A stretch of 64,000 nt of DNA from an uncultured Bacteroidales bacterium (lineage in GTDB: Bacteria > Bacteroidota > Bacteroidia > Bacteroidales > F082): assembly GCA_900315175.1 (NCBI GenBank), contig OMYA01000006.1:81599-145598 (forward strand), written 5' to 3'. Within the stretch, counting starts at the first letter, position 1. Every line of letters begins with the position of its first letter. A program made the translations under genes and the position numbers. Shown one piece after another: positions 43,953 to 53,155 of the stretch. A model generated the notes under the pieces. That model was not told the DNA's origin. It ran no database searches and saw only the letters and a list, made by a program, of their open reading frames with translations.

Positions 43953-46900
43953 ATGAAAAAAGCATACAAGGTCACATGGATAAGCCTCGCCTCAATACTG
44001 GGCGTGATTATCATAGCGCTGATCATAGCGCTTTATCTGGTGCTGAGCCCGAAACGCCTGACCTCACTGGTCAACAAATACGCGTCGAAGGTCATCACCT
44101 GCGAGTATAATATCGGCAAGGTGGACCTCACCTTGTTCAAGACATTCCCTGACGTGGGGCTTGAAATCAAAGACCTTGTGCTCATCAACCCTACTAACGG
44201 CTGGACCACCGACACCCTCGCCGCCATCGACGAGTGCCTGCTGTCGGTGAACCTGAAAAAAATCTTGTTTGAAGACGAGATAATCGTGAACAGCTGCTAT
44301 CTCAACGGCGGTGATGTCAATGCGTTCTTCGACAAGGAAGGGAACACCAACTTCGACATCTTCCCGCCGAGTGAGGCGGAGCCGAACGAGGCGGATAACG
44401 ATGAGAGCTCTTATGCTATCAACCTCGACAAACTGAGACTCAGCAACATCAACATCAGCTACACCGACCTGGGCGCCAACACCATCGCCAACATCGACGG
44501 ACTGGGACTGAAAGCCAAAGGCAACGTGAAAGACGAACTCATCACAGGCGACATCAACCTTACCATCAATGACTTAAGAGCGATGATAAACGACGACACC
44601 ACCAACATGGATGCCTCCGCCAAGAATATCGTCCTCAACGGAAAAATAAAGATGACTGGCGACGACATCAACGCCAACGTCAACCTGACCTCAGGAGCAT
44701 TGGCGTTTCTCATGCATGGCGACGACAACATCATGGCTAACCTCAACAGCCTCGGCGTAAGCTATAACGGCGACATCTACAACTACGAGCATCTCAAAGG
44801 CAACGTCAACCTCATCGTCAATGACGCGACAGCTTTGATGGACGGCGACAAATATGCCGACAACGCCGACATCAGCCTTAACATCCCTCTCGATTTCGAT
44901 ATGAATCAAAATTATGCAAAATTTGAGAAATCGGAGTTAAAGCTCAACGATATCAAAGTCGAATTCATCGGTGACGCCATGATGAACGACGACATCAAGC
45001 TCAACATGGACCTTCGCACCAACACGATGATTATCAACGACCTGATCCGTCTTATCCCGGAAAAGATGAGAGAAGACCTGCTCAGCGGCATCAAAGTCAA
45101 CGGCAAGCTGATTCTCGGCACACACGTGGAAGGCACCTACAGCGAGAACCAGATGCCGTCGATAAAAGCCAACGTGACGCTCACCGACGGTTACTTCGAG
45201 ATGCCCGAAGAGCTGCCCTACCCTATCACCGGCTTGAACACCACTCTTCACACCGACCTCAACCTCAACGGGAAATCACACGTCGACATCAAGTCGTTCC
45301 AAGCAAGGATGAACAACACCGCAGTGGCCGCCAACGGCAGCATCAGAGACGTGCTCGACAAGATGCTCTGCAACCTCAACATCAAGGCGGACGTGGACTT
45401 CGACGATGTGAAGTCGTTCCTGCCTGAAGAACTCATCGCTCAAGGCGTGATGAATGCCGACATCAATGTGAAAGGCAGCGTCGACCAGTTTGCCGAGCTC
45501 GACCTGATGAACACCAAACTGAACGGTAACATCAAGTTCAACGGGATGGACATTCAGTATGCCGACACTATAAACCTCAAGTCATCCGACCTGAACATCA
45601 ATTTCGTGTTGCCTAACCCGACGTCCAACACTTTGCGCGACGGTCTGGCTTATGTCAGGCTCAGCGGCACCGACATCAATGCCGACATCACCAACATGAT
45701 GACAGCATCGCTTGCCGATTTCAACATCAACGCGCAGGTGTCGAACGTCCTCGACAGCACCGCCATCATGGCTGCTATTGCCGACTTCGACTTCAGCAAT
45801 GCCGACCTCGTTTATGAAGACATGGCGATACGTTCTAACAACGCCTTAGGAAGCGCTTACATGCTGCCATCAGCCAACGACGGCAAGACATCATACGCGG
45901 CGGTGTACAGCAGCGACTCGCTCGTCTTCGCCATGGGCGACGAGATGTTTTTCGCGACAGAGGGGCTGGCACTCAACGCCAATGCAGATTACGACGAAAC
46001 CGAGGAAGACATATTCGTGCAATGGGATCCTAATCTCGACCTCGACCTTAGCAACGCCGTCTTCGCCATGCAAGACCTCAGCGAGCAGGTGTTCATACCT
46101 ACCATCGACCTGAACTATACCGACGAAGGTCTGAATGTCAACAACAGCCGCATTCAACTCGGCAACTCCGATTTCAGCCTTGACGGCACGCTGACCAACC
46201 TCTACGAGCATTTTAAAAACGACGAGCTACTCAGAGGTGAGTTCAACTTCACGTCAGATTACTCCGACGTGAACCAGCTCATGGACATCTTCAACGGCAT
46301 GGGCAGCGAAGAAGAGACGCAAGAAACGGCTTCCGCCGAAGGTGACGCAGAAGGCGCTGAAGACAACCCGTTCATGGTGCCTTACGGCGTCGACATCATA
46401 CTGCACACTACAATAAACAACGCCATAGCAGGCGACATGAGCATTCGTAACGTGGGAGGCGACATCACCATAAAAGACGGCGTCCTCGTGTTACAGGAGA
46501 TGGGCTTCACCAGCGACGCTGCCGAGATGCAGCTCACAGCACTGTACAAATCGAAACGCAAAAACCATCTCTACGCTGGCTTCGACTTCCATCTGCTCAA
46601 CATCGACATCGCCGAGATGATAAAGATGATTCCTGACCTCGACACCATCGTGCCGATGCTGAAATCGTTCGCAGGCAACGCAGAGTTCCACTTCGCAGCC
46701 GAGACGAACCTGAAATCCGACTATACGCCGAAATATTCCACACTTAAAGCCGCCTGCAGCATAGAAGGCTCCGACCTCGTGGTGCTCGACAGCGAGACTT
46801 TCGATAAAATCAAACGACTGCTCATGTTCAGCAAGAAAACCGACAACAAAATCGACAGCCTCGACGTGCAGTTTACAGTGTTTAAAAACGAAATCGACGT

Positions 46901-47183
46901 CTATCCTTTCGCCGTCTCGATGGACAAATACTCCGCCATGCTTTACGGACGCCATAACCTCGACATGAGCTACGACTACAACATCGCGGTGCTCAGCCCG
47001 CCTATCCTCAGCCGACTCGGCGTCGAGATAAAAGGCCCTGACTTCGACAACATGAAGTTCAAAGTCAGAAGAAGCAGACACAGAAACATGTTCAAACCTG
47101 AAAAGCGCGACTACAAGGAGGAAAAGATCGCCGAGATAAAGAAGATTATTTCCAACTCCTTGAAAGAAAATGTCAGACAGTAG
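43953..47183 (+). CDS. AsmA family envelope protein
   Basis: This 1,076-residue protein is anchored by an N-terminal helix (about residues 10-32) with a large periplasmic region of repeated beta-strands. Family features are the N-terminal VDLTLFKTFPDVGLEIKDL block and the C-terminal ADMQ-like repeats; acidic strands with NIDGLGLKAKG and DINLTINDL recur. AsmA proteins are thought to form lipid-conducting grooves between inner and outer membranes. The last 14 bp overlap the start of the next gene. No enzyme motif is expected. Confidence 0.87.
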   Translation: MKKAYKVTWISLASILGVIIIALIIALYLVLSPKRLTSLVNKYASKVITCEYNIGKVDLTLFKTFPDVGLEIKDLVLINPTNGWTTDTLAAIDECLLSVNLKKILFEDEIIVNSCYLNGGDVNAFFDKEGNTNFDIFPPSEAEPNEADNDESSYAINLDKLRLSNINISYTDLGANTIANIDGLGLKAKGNVKDELITGDINLTINDLRAMINDDTTNMDASAKNIVLNGKIKMTGDDINANVNLTSGALAFLMHGDDNIMANLNSLGVSYNGDIYNYEHLKGNVNLIVNDATALMDGDKYADNADISLNIPLDFDMNQNYAKFEKSELKLNDIKVEFIGDAMMNDDIKLNMDLRTNTMIINDLIRLIPEKMREDLLSGIKVNGKLILGTHVEGTYSENQMPSIKANVTLTDGYFEMPEELPYPITGLNTTLHTDLNLNGKSHVDIKSFQARMNNTAVAANGSIRDVLDKMLCNLNIKADVDFDDVKSFLPEELIAQGVMNADINVKGSVDQFAELDLMNTKLNGNIKFNGMDIQYADTINLKSSDLNINFVLPNPTSNTLRDGLAYVRLSGTDINADITNMMTASLADFNINAQVSNVLDSTAIMAAIADFDFSNADLVYEDMAIRSNNALGSAYMLPSANDGKTSYAAVYSSDSLVFAMGDEMFFATEGLALNANADYDETEEDIFVQWDPNLDLDLSNAVFAMQDLSEQVFIPTIDLNYTDEGLNVNNSRIQLGNSDFSLDGTLTNLYEHFKNDELLRGEFNFTSDYSDVNQLMDIFNGMGSEEETQETASAEGDAEGAEDNPFMVPYGVDIILHTTINNAIAGDMSIRNVGGDITIKDGVLVLQEMGFTSDAAEMQLTALYKSKRKNHLYAGFDFHLLNIDIAEMIKMIPDLDTIVPMLKSFAGNAEFHFAAETNLKSDYTPKYSTLKAACSIEGSDLVVLDSETFDKIKRLLMFSKKTDNKIDSLDVQFTVFKNEIDVYPFAVSMDKYSAMLYGRHNLDMSYDYNIAVLSPPILSRLGVEIKGPDFDNMKFKVRRSRHRNMFKPEKRDYKEEKIAEIKKIISNSLKENVRQ

Positions 47184-48090
47184 CTTTTCAAATATCTCAA
47201 GACTCACGATACGGCTGTTGCTCGGTGTGTTTTTCATCGGCACAGCCGTATTGAAATTATTGTCGATAGACAACTTTGAGGTGTACATATACAGCTTCGG
47301 GCTTTTCAGCTACACCTGGACGACGTTCTTCTCGCGCCTGTTGATTTTCATCGAATTGATGATAGGCCTAGGCCTGATTCTTAAGATTTATTTCAAGCAA
47401 ATCTGGTGGCTCACCATGCTGATGATGGTCGGATTTACGCTATTTCTGGTTTACGCCGCCATCTTCCGAAACGACAGCAACTGCCATTGTTTCGGAGATT
47501 TAATCGAACTAAACCCGACGCAGTCTATTTTTAAGAACATCTTCACGATAGCACTGCTTTTATTTATCAGAAAAGAAAGAAGCTACGATTATAAACCCCT
47601 TTTAAAAAAATGGCTTGTCGCTTCAACTATAGTGGTTTCGCTGGTTGTATCTTTCGTTTTACTCCCGATGGACGTGATTTACAACAGGATTTATTCTGAA
47701 AAGGACAATGTGAACACGGTGGCGTTTTACGAAAGTCTGGGCGACTCGACATTTGTTGACCTCCAGCAAGGCCGACACCTTATTAATTATGTGCTTGCAG
47801 GATGCAAATATTGCCGTATCGGGGCTGAGAAGGTTACGATGATGATGGGCAGGCACGGCATCAGCCACGACAAGCTGAAGTTCATCATCGGAGGCAGCGA
47901 TGAGGCTATTGCCAAATTCGTTGAGGCTACTGGAACTTCCGATTATCAGCATTGGAAGATTCCTGCTCCGCAGTTCATGGCGATAACCTTCGGGAAGTTC
48001 CCTTTATATGTTTTGATTGAAGATGGCAAAGTCATTAAAGCCGGGGATTTCAGGATTTTGGATGACAATATGATTTTATCATTGCAATAA
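47170..48090 (+). CDS. MauE/DoxX-like membrane protein with C-terminal thioredoxin-like domain
   Basis: This 306-residue protein has about four N-terminal helices (residues 8-125). A Cys pair CHCFGDL lies between helices and a fifth helix is near 135-155. The C-terminal part carries CKYC (near residue 215), like a thioredoxin-fold active site. DoxX/MauE-type proteins support disulfide formation or redox maturation of exported proteins. The start overlaps the AsmA gene by 14 bp, so the two are translated from one message. This is the last gene of the operon before the tRNA. The fold of the C-terminal part is inferred. Confidence 0.7.
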   Translation: MSDSSFSNISRLTIRLLLGVFFIGTAVLKLLSIDNFEVYIYSFGLFSYTWTTFFSRLLIFIELMIGLGLILKIYFKQIWWLTMLMMVGFTLFLVYAAIFRNDSNCHCFGDLIELNPTQSIFKNIFTIALLLFIRKERSYDYKPLLKKWLVASTIVVSLVVSFVLLPMDVIYNRIYSEKDNVNTVAFYESLGDSTFVDLQQGRHLINYVLAGCKYCRIGAEKVTMMMGRHGISHDKLKFIIGGSDEAIAKFVEATGTSDYQHWKIPAPQFMAITFGKFPLYVLIEDGKVIKAGDFRILDDNMILSLQ

Positions 48091-48092
48091 AA

Positions 48093-48117
48093 AAACCGCT
48101 TGATAATCAAGCGGTTT
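48093..48117 (-). terminator. Terminator of the tRNA-Ala gene
   Basis: AAACCGCTTGA, loop TAA and TCAAGCGGTTT form an 11-bp stem. On the minus strand a TTTTTTT run follows, so it ends the tRNA transcript. On the plus strand it follows the MauE-like gene but lacks a T-run. Confidence 0.85.
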
Positions 48118-48118
48118 G

Positions 48119-48191
48119 TGGAGCATAGGAGAATCGAACTCCTGACCTTTTGAATGCCATTCAAACGCTCTACCAACTGAGCTAATACCCC
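48119..48191 (-). tRNA. tRNA-Ala (anticodon GGC)
   Basis: The minus strand folds as a complete 73-nt cloverleaf: acceptor GGGGTAT/ATGCTCC, D-arm GCTC..GAGC, anticodon arm TTTGA-ATGGCAT-TCAAA, and T-arm AGGAG-TTCGATT-CTCCT. The loop reads T33-GGC-A37, so the anticodon GGC reads GCC and GCU alanine codons. The G3-U70 pair, the main alanine identity element, is present. The 3' CCA is not encoded. It lies alone between the MauE-like gene and the OstA-like gene. Confidence 0.95.
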
Positions 48192-48248
48192 TTAGTTTTG
48201 CGCTGCAAAAATACAAAAAAATTTATTATCGTAACAATTTTTTAAAAA

Positions 48249-49817
48249 TTATTTCCGGCGCCCTCTTCTGCGGCCTTTTCCAGTGTCATTTTCCGTCTTT
48301 TTCGCCTTGCGGAAGATGTCGTCAGGGCCGGTCGGCCGCAGCTCGTCGAGCCATTCGAAGCCCTTCAGAATCTCAATGCCGGGCTTCATCTTTTCCTTCG
48401 GATACAAGGTCTCATTGGTCTTTTTGAAATATTTGATTCTGACGATCTGGTTTTTCTCTATCTTGATATCCATCGCAACGCTCTGCGACACGTTCACGCC
48501 TATCATGGTGCCGTCTTCCTCACGCAGCCAGTACACCGTCTCAGCATTGCCGTCGTCGTACACATGGTCGAGCTCATTGTTCTTGAAATAGGCAATCATC
48601 GTTTTACCTTTAATCTGGTTGAAGCCCTCGATGGTGTCTTTCTGGATGATAAACCCATTAGGATAAAGCAGCACCGTATCAATCGACTTTTTAGCAATCA
48701 CAATGTTGATGGAGTCACCGCGCAGCTGGCTGTTGTCGGCCCAAACGATAGGGTCTATTCGCATCTTGGCACATGAATCCGCAACGTAATAGTTCAACGA
48801 ATCGCATTTTCCCTGGATGTCACGACGATAGAAACGCACGTTGTAATACGCCAGCATCTGCTTGGCTTTCTGCTCTACCGTATCCATAAAGACAAACAAG
48901 GTGTCGGAATGCAGATACAGCGTGTCTTTATCAGCAAAATAACGTGCTCGCACGCTGTCGGTGATGAAACTCTTACCCAGTTTCTTCCACAACTCGGCAT
49001 AATTGCCCTCCACAATCGCCTTGTTGACCGTATCCTCGATATAGACGTTGCTCATCGCCTTCGCAAAATCGGCTTTACGACTGTAAAACATTGAGTCAGA
49101 AGTGATTGAATAACCCTGATTACTCAACGACGCACCTTTGTCGAGATATGCGACATCGTGTTTGGCATCGTACCAACCATAGTTTCCGACAAGGACATTA
49201 TCTTCATAATAAATGGTAGTCGGGCCATAGAAATACATTTTCTCTTCCTTGATACGATACTCCAAAGTATCAGTAATCATTCGGCTTTTAGGCGTTGTCA
49301 CCACCACATTCTTACGGAAATAAGCCACCTGGATGTCATCGCGGTAATAACCCTTTCGGGAAATGAGCTTTTTGTCGTTTCTGGTAATCGATCCATGACG
49401 CGGATATGTGGCAAGATGTTTGTTGCGGTCGTATGTCATGTAATTGGTTTTCAACGTGGTAGAGTCATCTTTGAGGATGACATCGTCGAAAAGCTCAGCC
49501 ATCTTGACGTCGCCCGAATACTTACATTTTTTGCTGAAGATGTCGGTTGAGTCATTCACTTTGATATGAATGTTGCCGAATCCGTCGAAATAACGTGTTT
49601 TCTCGTTGAAATGCGCACTGTCGCTGTAAAAATACGCCGAGTCCTGACGCAGTACGACGTTGCCGATGAGACGTTCGATGTCTTTGCCAAACGACTCCTC
49701 GTACACCTGATAGTCGGCGTGCATGATATGGACAAACGTCTTGCCGTTCTGCTGGGCGGAAAGGGTCCAACAGAAACAGACAAACAATGTCAGGATTATG
49801 GTTTTAATAATACGCAT
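48249..49817 (-). CDS. OstA-like (LptA-family) organic-solvent-tolerance protein
   Basis: This 522-residue exported protein (signal peptide ends near LSAQ) consists of repeated OstA/LptA-like beta-strand segments such as RLIGNVVLRQDSAYFYSDSA and AKAMSNVYIEDTVNKAIVEG. The C-terminus is very basic. Bacteroidota encode long OstA-like proteins that probably form the periplasmic LPS bridge with LptD. The start MRIIKTIILTLF at 49817 is chosen because the 22 upstream codons lie in a REP-like palindrome and lack a signal sequence. It is downstream of the buk gene but separated by about 90 bp. Confidence 0.85.
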   Translation of the reverse strand: MRIIKTIILTLFVCFCWTLSAQQNGKTFVHIMHADYQVYEESFGKDIERLIGNVVLRQDSAYFYSDSAHFNEKTRYFDGFGNIHIKVNDSTDIFSKKCKYSGDVKMAELFDDVILKDDSTTLKTNYMTYDRNKHLATYPRHGSITRNDKKLISRKGYYRDDIQVAYFRKNVVVTTPKSRMITDTLEYRIKEEKMYFYGPTTIYYEDNVLVGNYGWYDAKHDVAYLDKGASLSNQGYSITSDSMFYSRKADFAKAMSNVYIEDTVNKAIVEGNYAELWKKLGKSFITDSVRARYFADKDTLYLHSDTLFVFMDTVEQKAKQMLAYYNVRFYRRDIQGKCDSLNYYVADSCAKMRIDPIVWADNSQLRGDSINIVIAKKSIDTVLLYPNGFIIQKDTIEGFNQIKGKTMIAYFKNNELDHVYDDGNAETVYWLREEDGTMIGVNVSQSVAMDIKIEKNQIVRIKYFKKTNETLYPKEKMKPGIEILKGFEWLDELRPTGPDDIFRKAKKTENDTGKGRRRGRRK

Positions 49818-49841
49818 CTGCAACTGCAACGGATACGCCGC

Positions 49842-49872
49842 TGTAGGGACGCCATAATATGACGTCTCTACA
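49842..49872. repeat. REP-like palindrome (TGTAGGGACG..CGTCTCTACA)
   Basis: The ends TGTAGGGACG and CGTCTCTACA are reverse complements apart from one mismatch, around a CCATAATATGA core. Its outer arms match the element at 37938-37970. It lies between the buk stop and the OstA-like start. Confidence 0.6.
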
Positions 49873-49909
49873 ACACGTACCAATTAATGATTATTGTCAA
49901 TCAAAATAA

Positions 49910-50980
49910 TTATTCGTATTTCTTGTTTTCAGCCTTGCCGTCGAGCACCATGATGCCGTTGAGGGCGAGGGCGAGCATCTCGTCTTCACCCGGATAACGG
50001 TATACTGGCGCGATCTTCTTGACATGTTCCTCAATGATGCCACAGAAAGTCTTGTCGTATGCCATACCGCCTGTGATGAAGATAGCGTCGACGTTCATGT
50101 CGAGGGCTGCTGCTGCCACGCCGCCGATTTCCTTGGCGATCTGGTATGCCATGGCGCGATACACTTTCTCCCATTCCTTGTTGCCGGCTTTCACTGCGTT
50201 TTCAACCTCGAGGGCGTCGTTGGTTCCGAGATATGCCACGAAGCCACCCTGGCCTTTAAGCATGAGGTCAACGTCTTTCTTGGTGTATTTGCCGCTGAAG
50301 CAGGCTTTCATCAATGGTCCTGACGGGAGAGCGCCTGAACGTTCCGGTGTGAATGGGCCGTCGCCGTTCAAAGCGTTGTTGACGTCCACCACGCGACCTT
50401 TCTTATGTGCCGCCACCGAGATGCCACCGCCGAGGTGCACACCGATGAGGTTGAGGTCTTCGTATTTCTTGCCTACCGCCTCAGCATGCTGACGGGCTAT
50501 CATCTTCTGGTTGAGGGCGTGGAAGATAGAGATACGCGGGAACAGCGGGTGACCCGAGAAACGTGCCAGCTCTTCCATCTCGTCGACCACGACAGGGTCA
50601 GCGATGAATGCCTTCACACCGTATTCCTTGGCGATGTCGTTGGCGATGAGACCACCGAGGTTGCAGGCGTGCTCGCCGTATGTTGCAGCCTTGAGGTCAC
50701 GCATCATAGGTTCGTTCACCTCGTAAACACCTGATGTGAGCGGATGAAGCAGACCGCCGCGGCCTACCACAGCGCTGAGACCGTTGATGTCAACGCCTTC
50801 GTTTTTCAACTCATTGAGAATCACTTCTTTACGGTAAGAGAACTGGTCAGCAATCTTATCGAATTTAGCCAAGTCTTCAACAGAATGTTTGATATTCTTC
50901 TTGAAAACCTGTTCCTTGTCATTGAAAACAGCAACCTTCGTTGATGTCGAGCCTGGATTGACGATTAAAAGTTTATACAT
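49910..50980 (-). CDS. buk: Butyrate kinase
   Basis: This 356-residue cytoplasmic ASKHA-fold enzyme makes butyrate and ATP from butyryl phosphate and ADP. It may also act on branched-chain acyl phosphates. Motifs are IVNPGSTSTKVAVF near the N-terminus, AVVGRGGLLHPL, the phosphate-binding GVHLGGGISVAAH, FTPERSGALPSG and FITGGMAYDK. It is 25 bp downstream of the phosphate butyryltransferase gene, the standard ptb-buk order. The preceding gene (acyl-CoA dehydrogenase) suggests the substrate could be butyryl- or isovaleryl-CoA. Confidence 0.96.
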   Translation of the reverse strand: MYKLLIVNPGSTSTKVAVFNDKEQVFKKNIKHSVEDLAKFDKIADQFSYRKEVILNELKNEGVDINGLSAVVGRGGLLHPLTSGVYEVNEPMMRDLKAATYGEHACNLGGLIANDIAKEYGVKAFIADPVVVDEMEELARFSGHPLFPRISIFHALNQKMIARQHAEAVGKKYEDLNLIGVHLGGGISVAAHKKGRVVDVNNALNGDGPFTPERSGALPSGPLMKACFSGKYTKKDVDLMLKGQGGFVAYLGTNDALEVENAVKAGNKEWEKVYRAMAYQIAKEIGGVAAAALDMNVDAIFITGGMAYDKTFCGIIEEHVKKIAPVYRYPGEDEMLALALNGIMVLDGKAENKKYE

Positions 50981-51005
50981 GATTTCCTGTTTTATGTTAT
51001 TATTC

Positions 51006-51908
51006 TTATGCGATCAAAGCTGCGAGAGCTATTGAATAGAGTTTTGTGAGCGATGTGTCGCCGCGTGATGAGAGGACGCAAGGGACCTTGGCGCCCATGA
51101 GCATTGCTCCGATTTCCGATTTGTTGAATTTCGAGCAGCATTTGTAGAACACGTTCGATGCTTCGAGGTTAGGGAACACGAGGCAGTCGGCGTCGCCGGC
51201 CACTGGGCTGTTCATGCCTTTGATCTGTGCTGTCTCAGCGTCGCAAGCGAGGTCGAGAGAGATAGGGCCTTCCACGAGGCATCCTTTGATCTGGCCGCGT
51301 TCAGCCATCTTAGAGATGATAGCTGCGTCGACGCATGCCGGGATGCCAGCGCTCATCTGCTCGGTAGCTGTCACGAGAGCCACTTTCGGGGTCTTCACGC
51401 CGAGAGCCTTCGACACTGTGGTGACATATTTCAAGATGGTCTGTTTCTGCTTGAGGTCCGGCAACGGGATGATAGCGCAGTCAGAAGCCACGAGGAGCTT
51501 GTGGTAAGCCGGGTTCTGTATCACTGCGACGTGTGCCAAGGTGACGTTAGGTGGGCAGAGACCGCGTTCCTTGTTGAGGATGGCACGCATGTATTTGTCA
51601 GTCGGGAGAAGACCTTTCATGAGGATGTCGCCTTCGCCGCGGTTGATGAGGTCACATGCCAATGCAGCTGCCTTCACGTCGTCTTTTTCCTCAACGATCT
51701 TGAACTTGTTGATGTCTATCTTCTCTTCCTTACAGATCTCAGCGATACGGGCAGGGTCACCGATGAGGGTGGCGTCGATGAGACCGTTTTCAACAGCGTC
51801 GTTGACAGCGCAGACAGTGTGGTCATCCATAGCGTAAGCTGCTACGAGACGTTTCTTTGGACGGCTCTTCAGCACGTCGAACATTTGATTTAATTTGGTG
51901 ATTTCCAT
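51006..51908 (-). CDS. ptb: Phosphate butyryltransferase
   Basis: This 300-residue enzyme exchanges CoA of butyryl-CoA for phosphate, giving butyryl phosphate for butyrate kinase. The Pta/Ptb fold is shown by GEGDILMKGLLPTD, VTLAHVAVIQNPAYHK, the VLVTATEQMSAG-like region, and MLMGAKVPCVLSSRGDTS near the C-terminus. Together with buk it forms an ATP-generating pair. It lies 105 bp after the acyl-CoA dehydrogenase gene; a hairpin-forming repeat (51967-52010) sits in that gap. Confidence 0.94.
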   Translation of the reverse strand: MEITKLNQMFDVLKSRPKKRLVAAYAMDDHTVCAVNDAVENGLIDATLIGDPARIAEICKEEKIDINKFKIVEEKDDVKAAALACDLINRGEGDILMKGLLPTDKYMRAILNKERGLCPPNVTLAHVAVIQNPAYHKLLVASDCAIIPLPDLKQKQTILKYVTTVSKALGVKTPKVALVTATEQMSAGIPACVDAAIISKMAERGQIKGCLVEGPISLDLACDAETAQIKGMNSPVAGDADCLVFPNLEASNVFYKCCSKFNKSEIGAMLMGAKVPCVLSSRGDTSLTKLYSIALAALIA

Positions 51909-51945
51909 TTGTTTATGTTTTTATATTATGATTTTAATTTAAATT

Positions 51946-52012
51946 CCTTAACTACCTTTGCGGCATCCTTAACGCCTTTAAAGCCATTAATGGCATTAAC
52001 GCCCTTAAGGCA
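51946..52012 (-). repeat. Hairpin-forming TTAATGCC element upstream of ptb
   Basis: CCTTAA and TTAAGG (51967-51972 and 52005-52010) bracket the perfect 12-bp palindrome GCCATTAATGGC (51983-51994) and TTTAAA. The core matches the element at 35581-35642 in the opposite orientation. On the coding strand both lie just upstream of a gene start. Confidence 0.7.
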
Positions 52013-53155
52013 TCAGCATCCTATATACCTTGAGATAACCAACTTCAATATCTCGCTCGTTCCCTCTCCTATCTGGAGGATGCGCTGGTCGCGGTAGAAG
52101 CGTTCCATATTGAAGTCCTTCAGCAGACCGTGGCCTCCCATCACTTGGACGGCCTTGTCGCAGACCTCAGCGGCGACCTGTGAGCAGTACAGCTTCGCCA
52201 TCGCGGCTTGTTTTCCGTAAGGGAGATGAGCGTCTTTCATGCGGCAGGCCTTGTAAAGCAGCTCGCGTGCCGCTTCGATCTTCATCGCCATCTCGGCAAG
52301 CATGAAACTGACAGCCTGGAACTTACATACCGGCTTGCCGAACTGCTCGCGCTGTTTCGAGTATTCGAGAGCCATCTCGAAGGCACCTTGAGCGCAGCCG
52401 AGACCCATAGCTCCGATGGAGAGACGTCCGCCGTCGAGGGTCGCAAGCATGATATGCGAGCCGTCGCCCGGTTTTCCGAGGATGTTCTCATCGTTGAGTT
52501 TCACGTCGTTGAACTTCAGCTCGCCAGTGTTAGAGGCACGCCACATCATCTTGCGGTCCATCGGACGCTGTGTGAAGCCCGGCATGTCGTTTTCTATCAG
52601 AAACGCCGTAAACTCAGGCTTTCCGTTGCTCTCACCGCTGATGACCTGTATGGTGCTGCCCAACGTCATCGGAGTGGCACTGTTGGTGATGAATATCTTC
52701 GTTCCGTTGACAACCCATTGATTGTCAACCTTCTTCGCAGTCGATTTTGTCCCTCTCGAGTCGCTGCCAGCCGTCTCTTCTGTCAAGCCGAAGCCCCAGA
52801 GATGGTCTTTGCACAGACGCGGGAGATATTTCTCTTTCTGTTCTTTCGTTCCATAGTCTTTGATAGGGCCGATACCCAACGAGTTGTCAGCCGCTATTGT
52901 CGCTGCTGTAGAGCCGTCGATACGTGCAAGTTCTTCAACAGCAATGATATACGACAATGTATCGAGGCCTTGTCCGCCGTATTCCTGCGGCACGCACATG
53001 CCAAGAAGCCCGAGTTGTCCCATTTTCTTGGTCAGCTCGACGTCGAATTTTTCGTGCTCGTCGTTGAACGCTGCCACTGGCTTCACCTCTTTCTCAGCAA
53101 AATCGCGCACCTTAGCACGCAATTCAATCTGTTTTTCAGTCAATCCGAAATTCAT
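52013..53155 (-). CDS. Acyl-CoA dehydrogenase (short-chain type)
   Basis: This 380-residue FAD enzyme introduces the alpha-beta double bond into acyl-CoA, passing electrons to electron-transfer flavoprotein. Family blocks are GLTEETAGSDSRGTKS, IFITNSATPMT, and IGEGTSEILKLVISRY at the C-terminus. The Glu of IGEGTSE aligns with the catalytic Glu of short- and medium-chain enzymes; isovaleryl-CoA dehydrogenase usually has Ala there. This favours butyryl- or branched short-chain acyl-CoA, but context suggests a leucine-derived acyl-CoA is also possible. Its ATG overlaps the stop of the biotin carboxylase gene by 4 bp, and ptb-buk follow. Confidence 0.93.
   Translation of the reverse strand: MNFGLTEKQIELRAKVRDFAEKEVKPVAAFNDEHEKFDVELTKKMGQLGLLGMCVPQEYGGQGLDTLSYIIAVEELARIDGSTAATIAADNSLGIGPIKDYGTKEQKEKYLPRLCKDHLWGFGLTEETAGSDSRGTKSTAKKVDNQWVVNGTKIFITNSATPMTLGSTIQVISGESNGKPEFTAFLIENDMPGFTQRPMDRKMMWRASNTGELKFNDVKLNDENILGKPGDGSHIMLATLDGGRLSIGAMGLGCAQGAFEMALEYSKQREQFGKPVCKFQAVSFMLAEMAMKIEAARELLYKACRMKDAHLPYGKQAAMAKLYCSQVAAEVCDKAVQVMGGHGLLKDFNMERFYRDQRILQIGEGTSEILKLVISRYIGC

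Noticed and set aside
48093..48117. Hairpin as terminator of the MauE-like gene
   Set aside because: On the plus strand it has no T-run after the stem; the T-run is on the minus strand, so it belongs to the tRNA gene.
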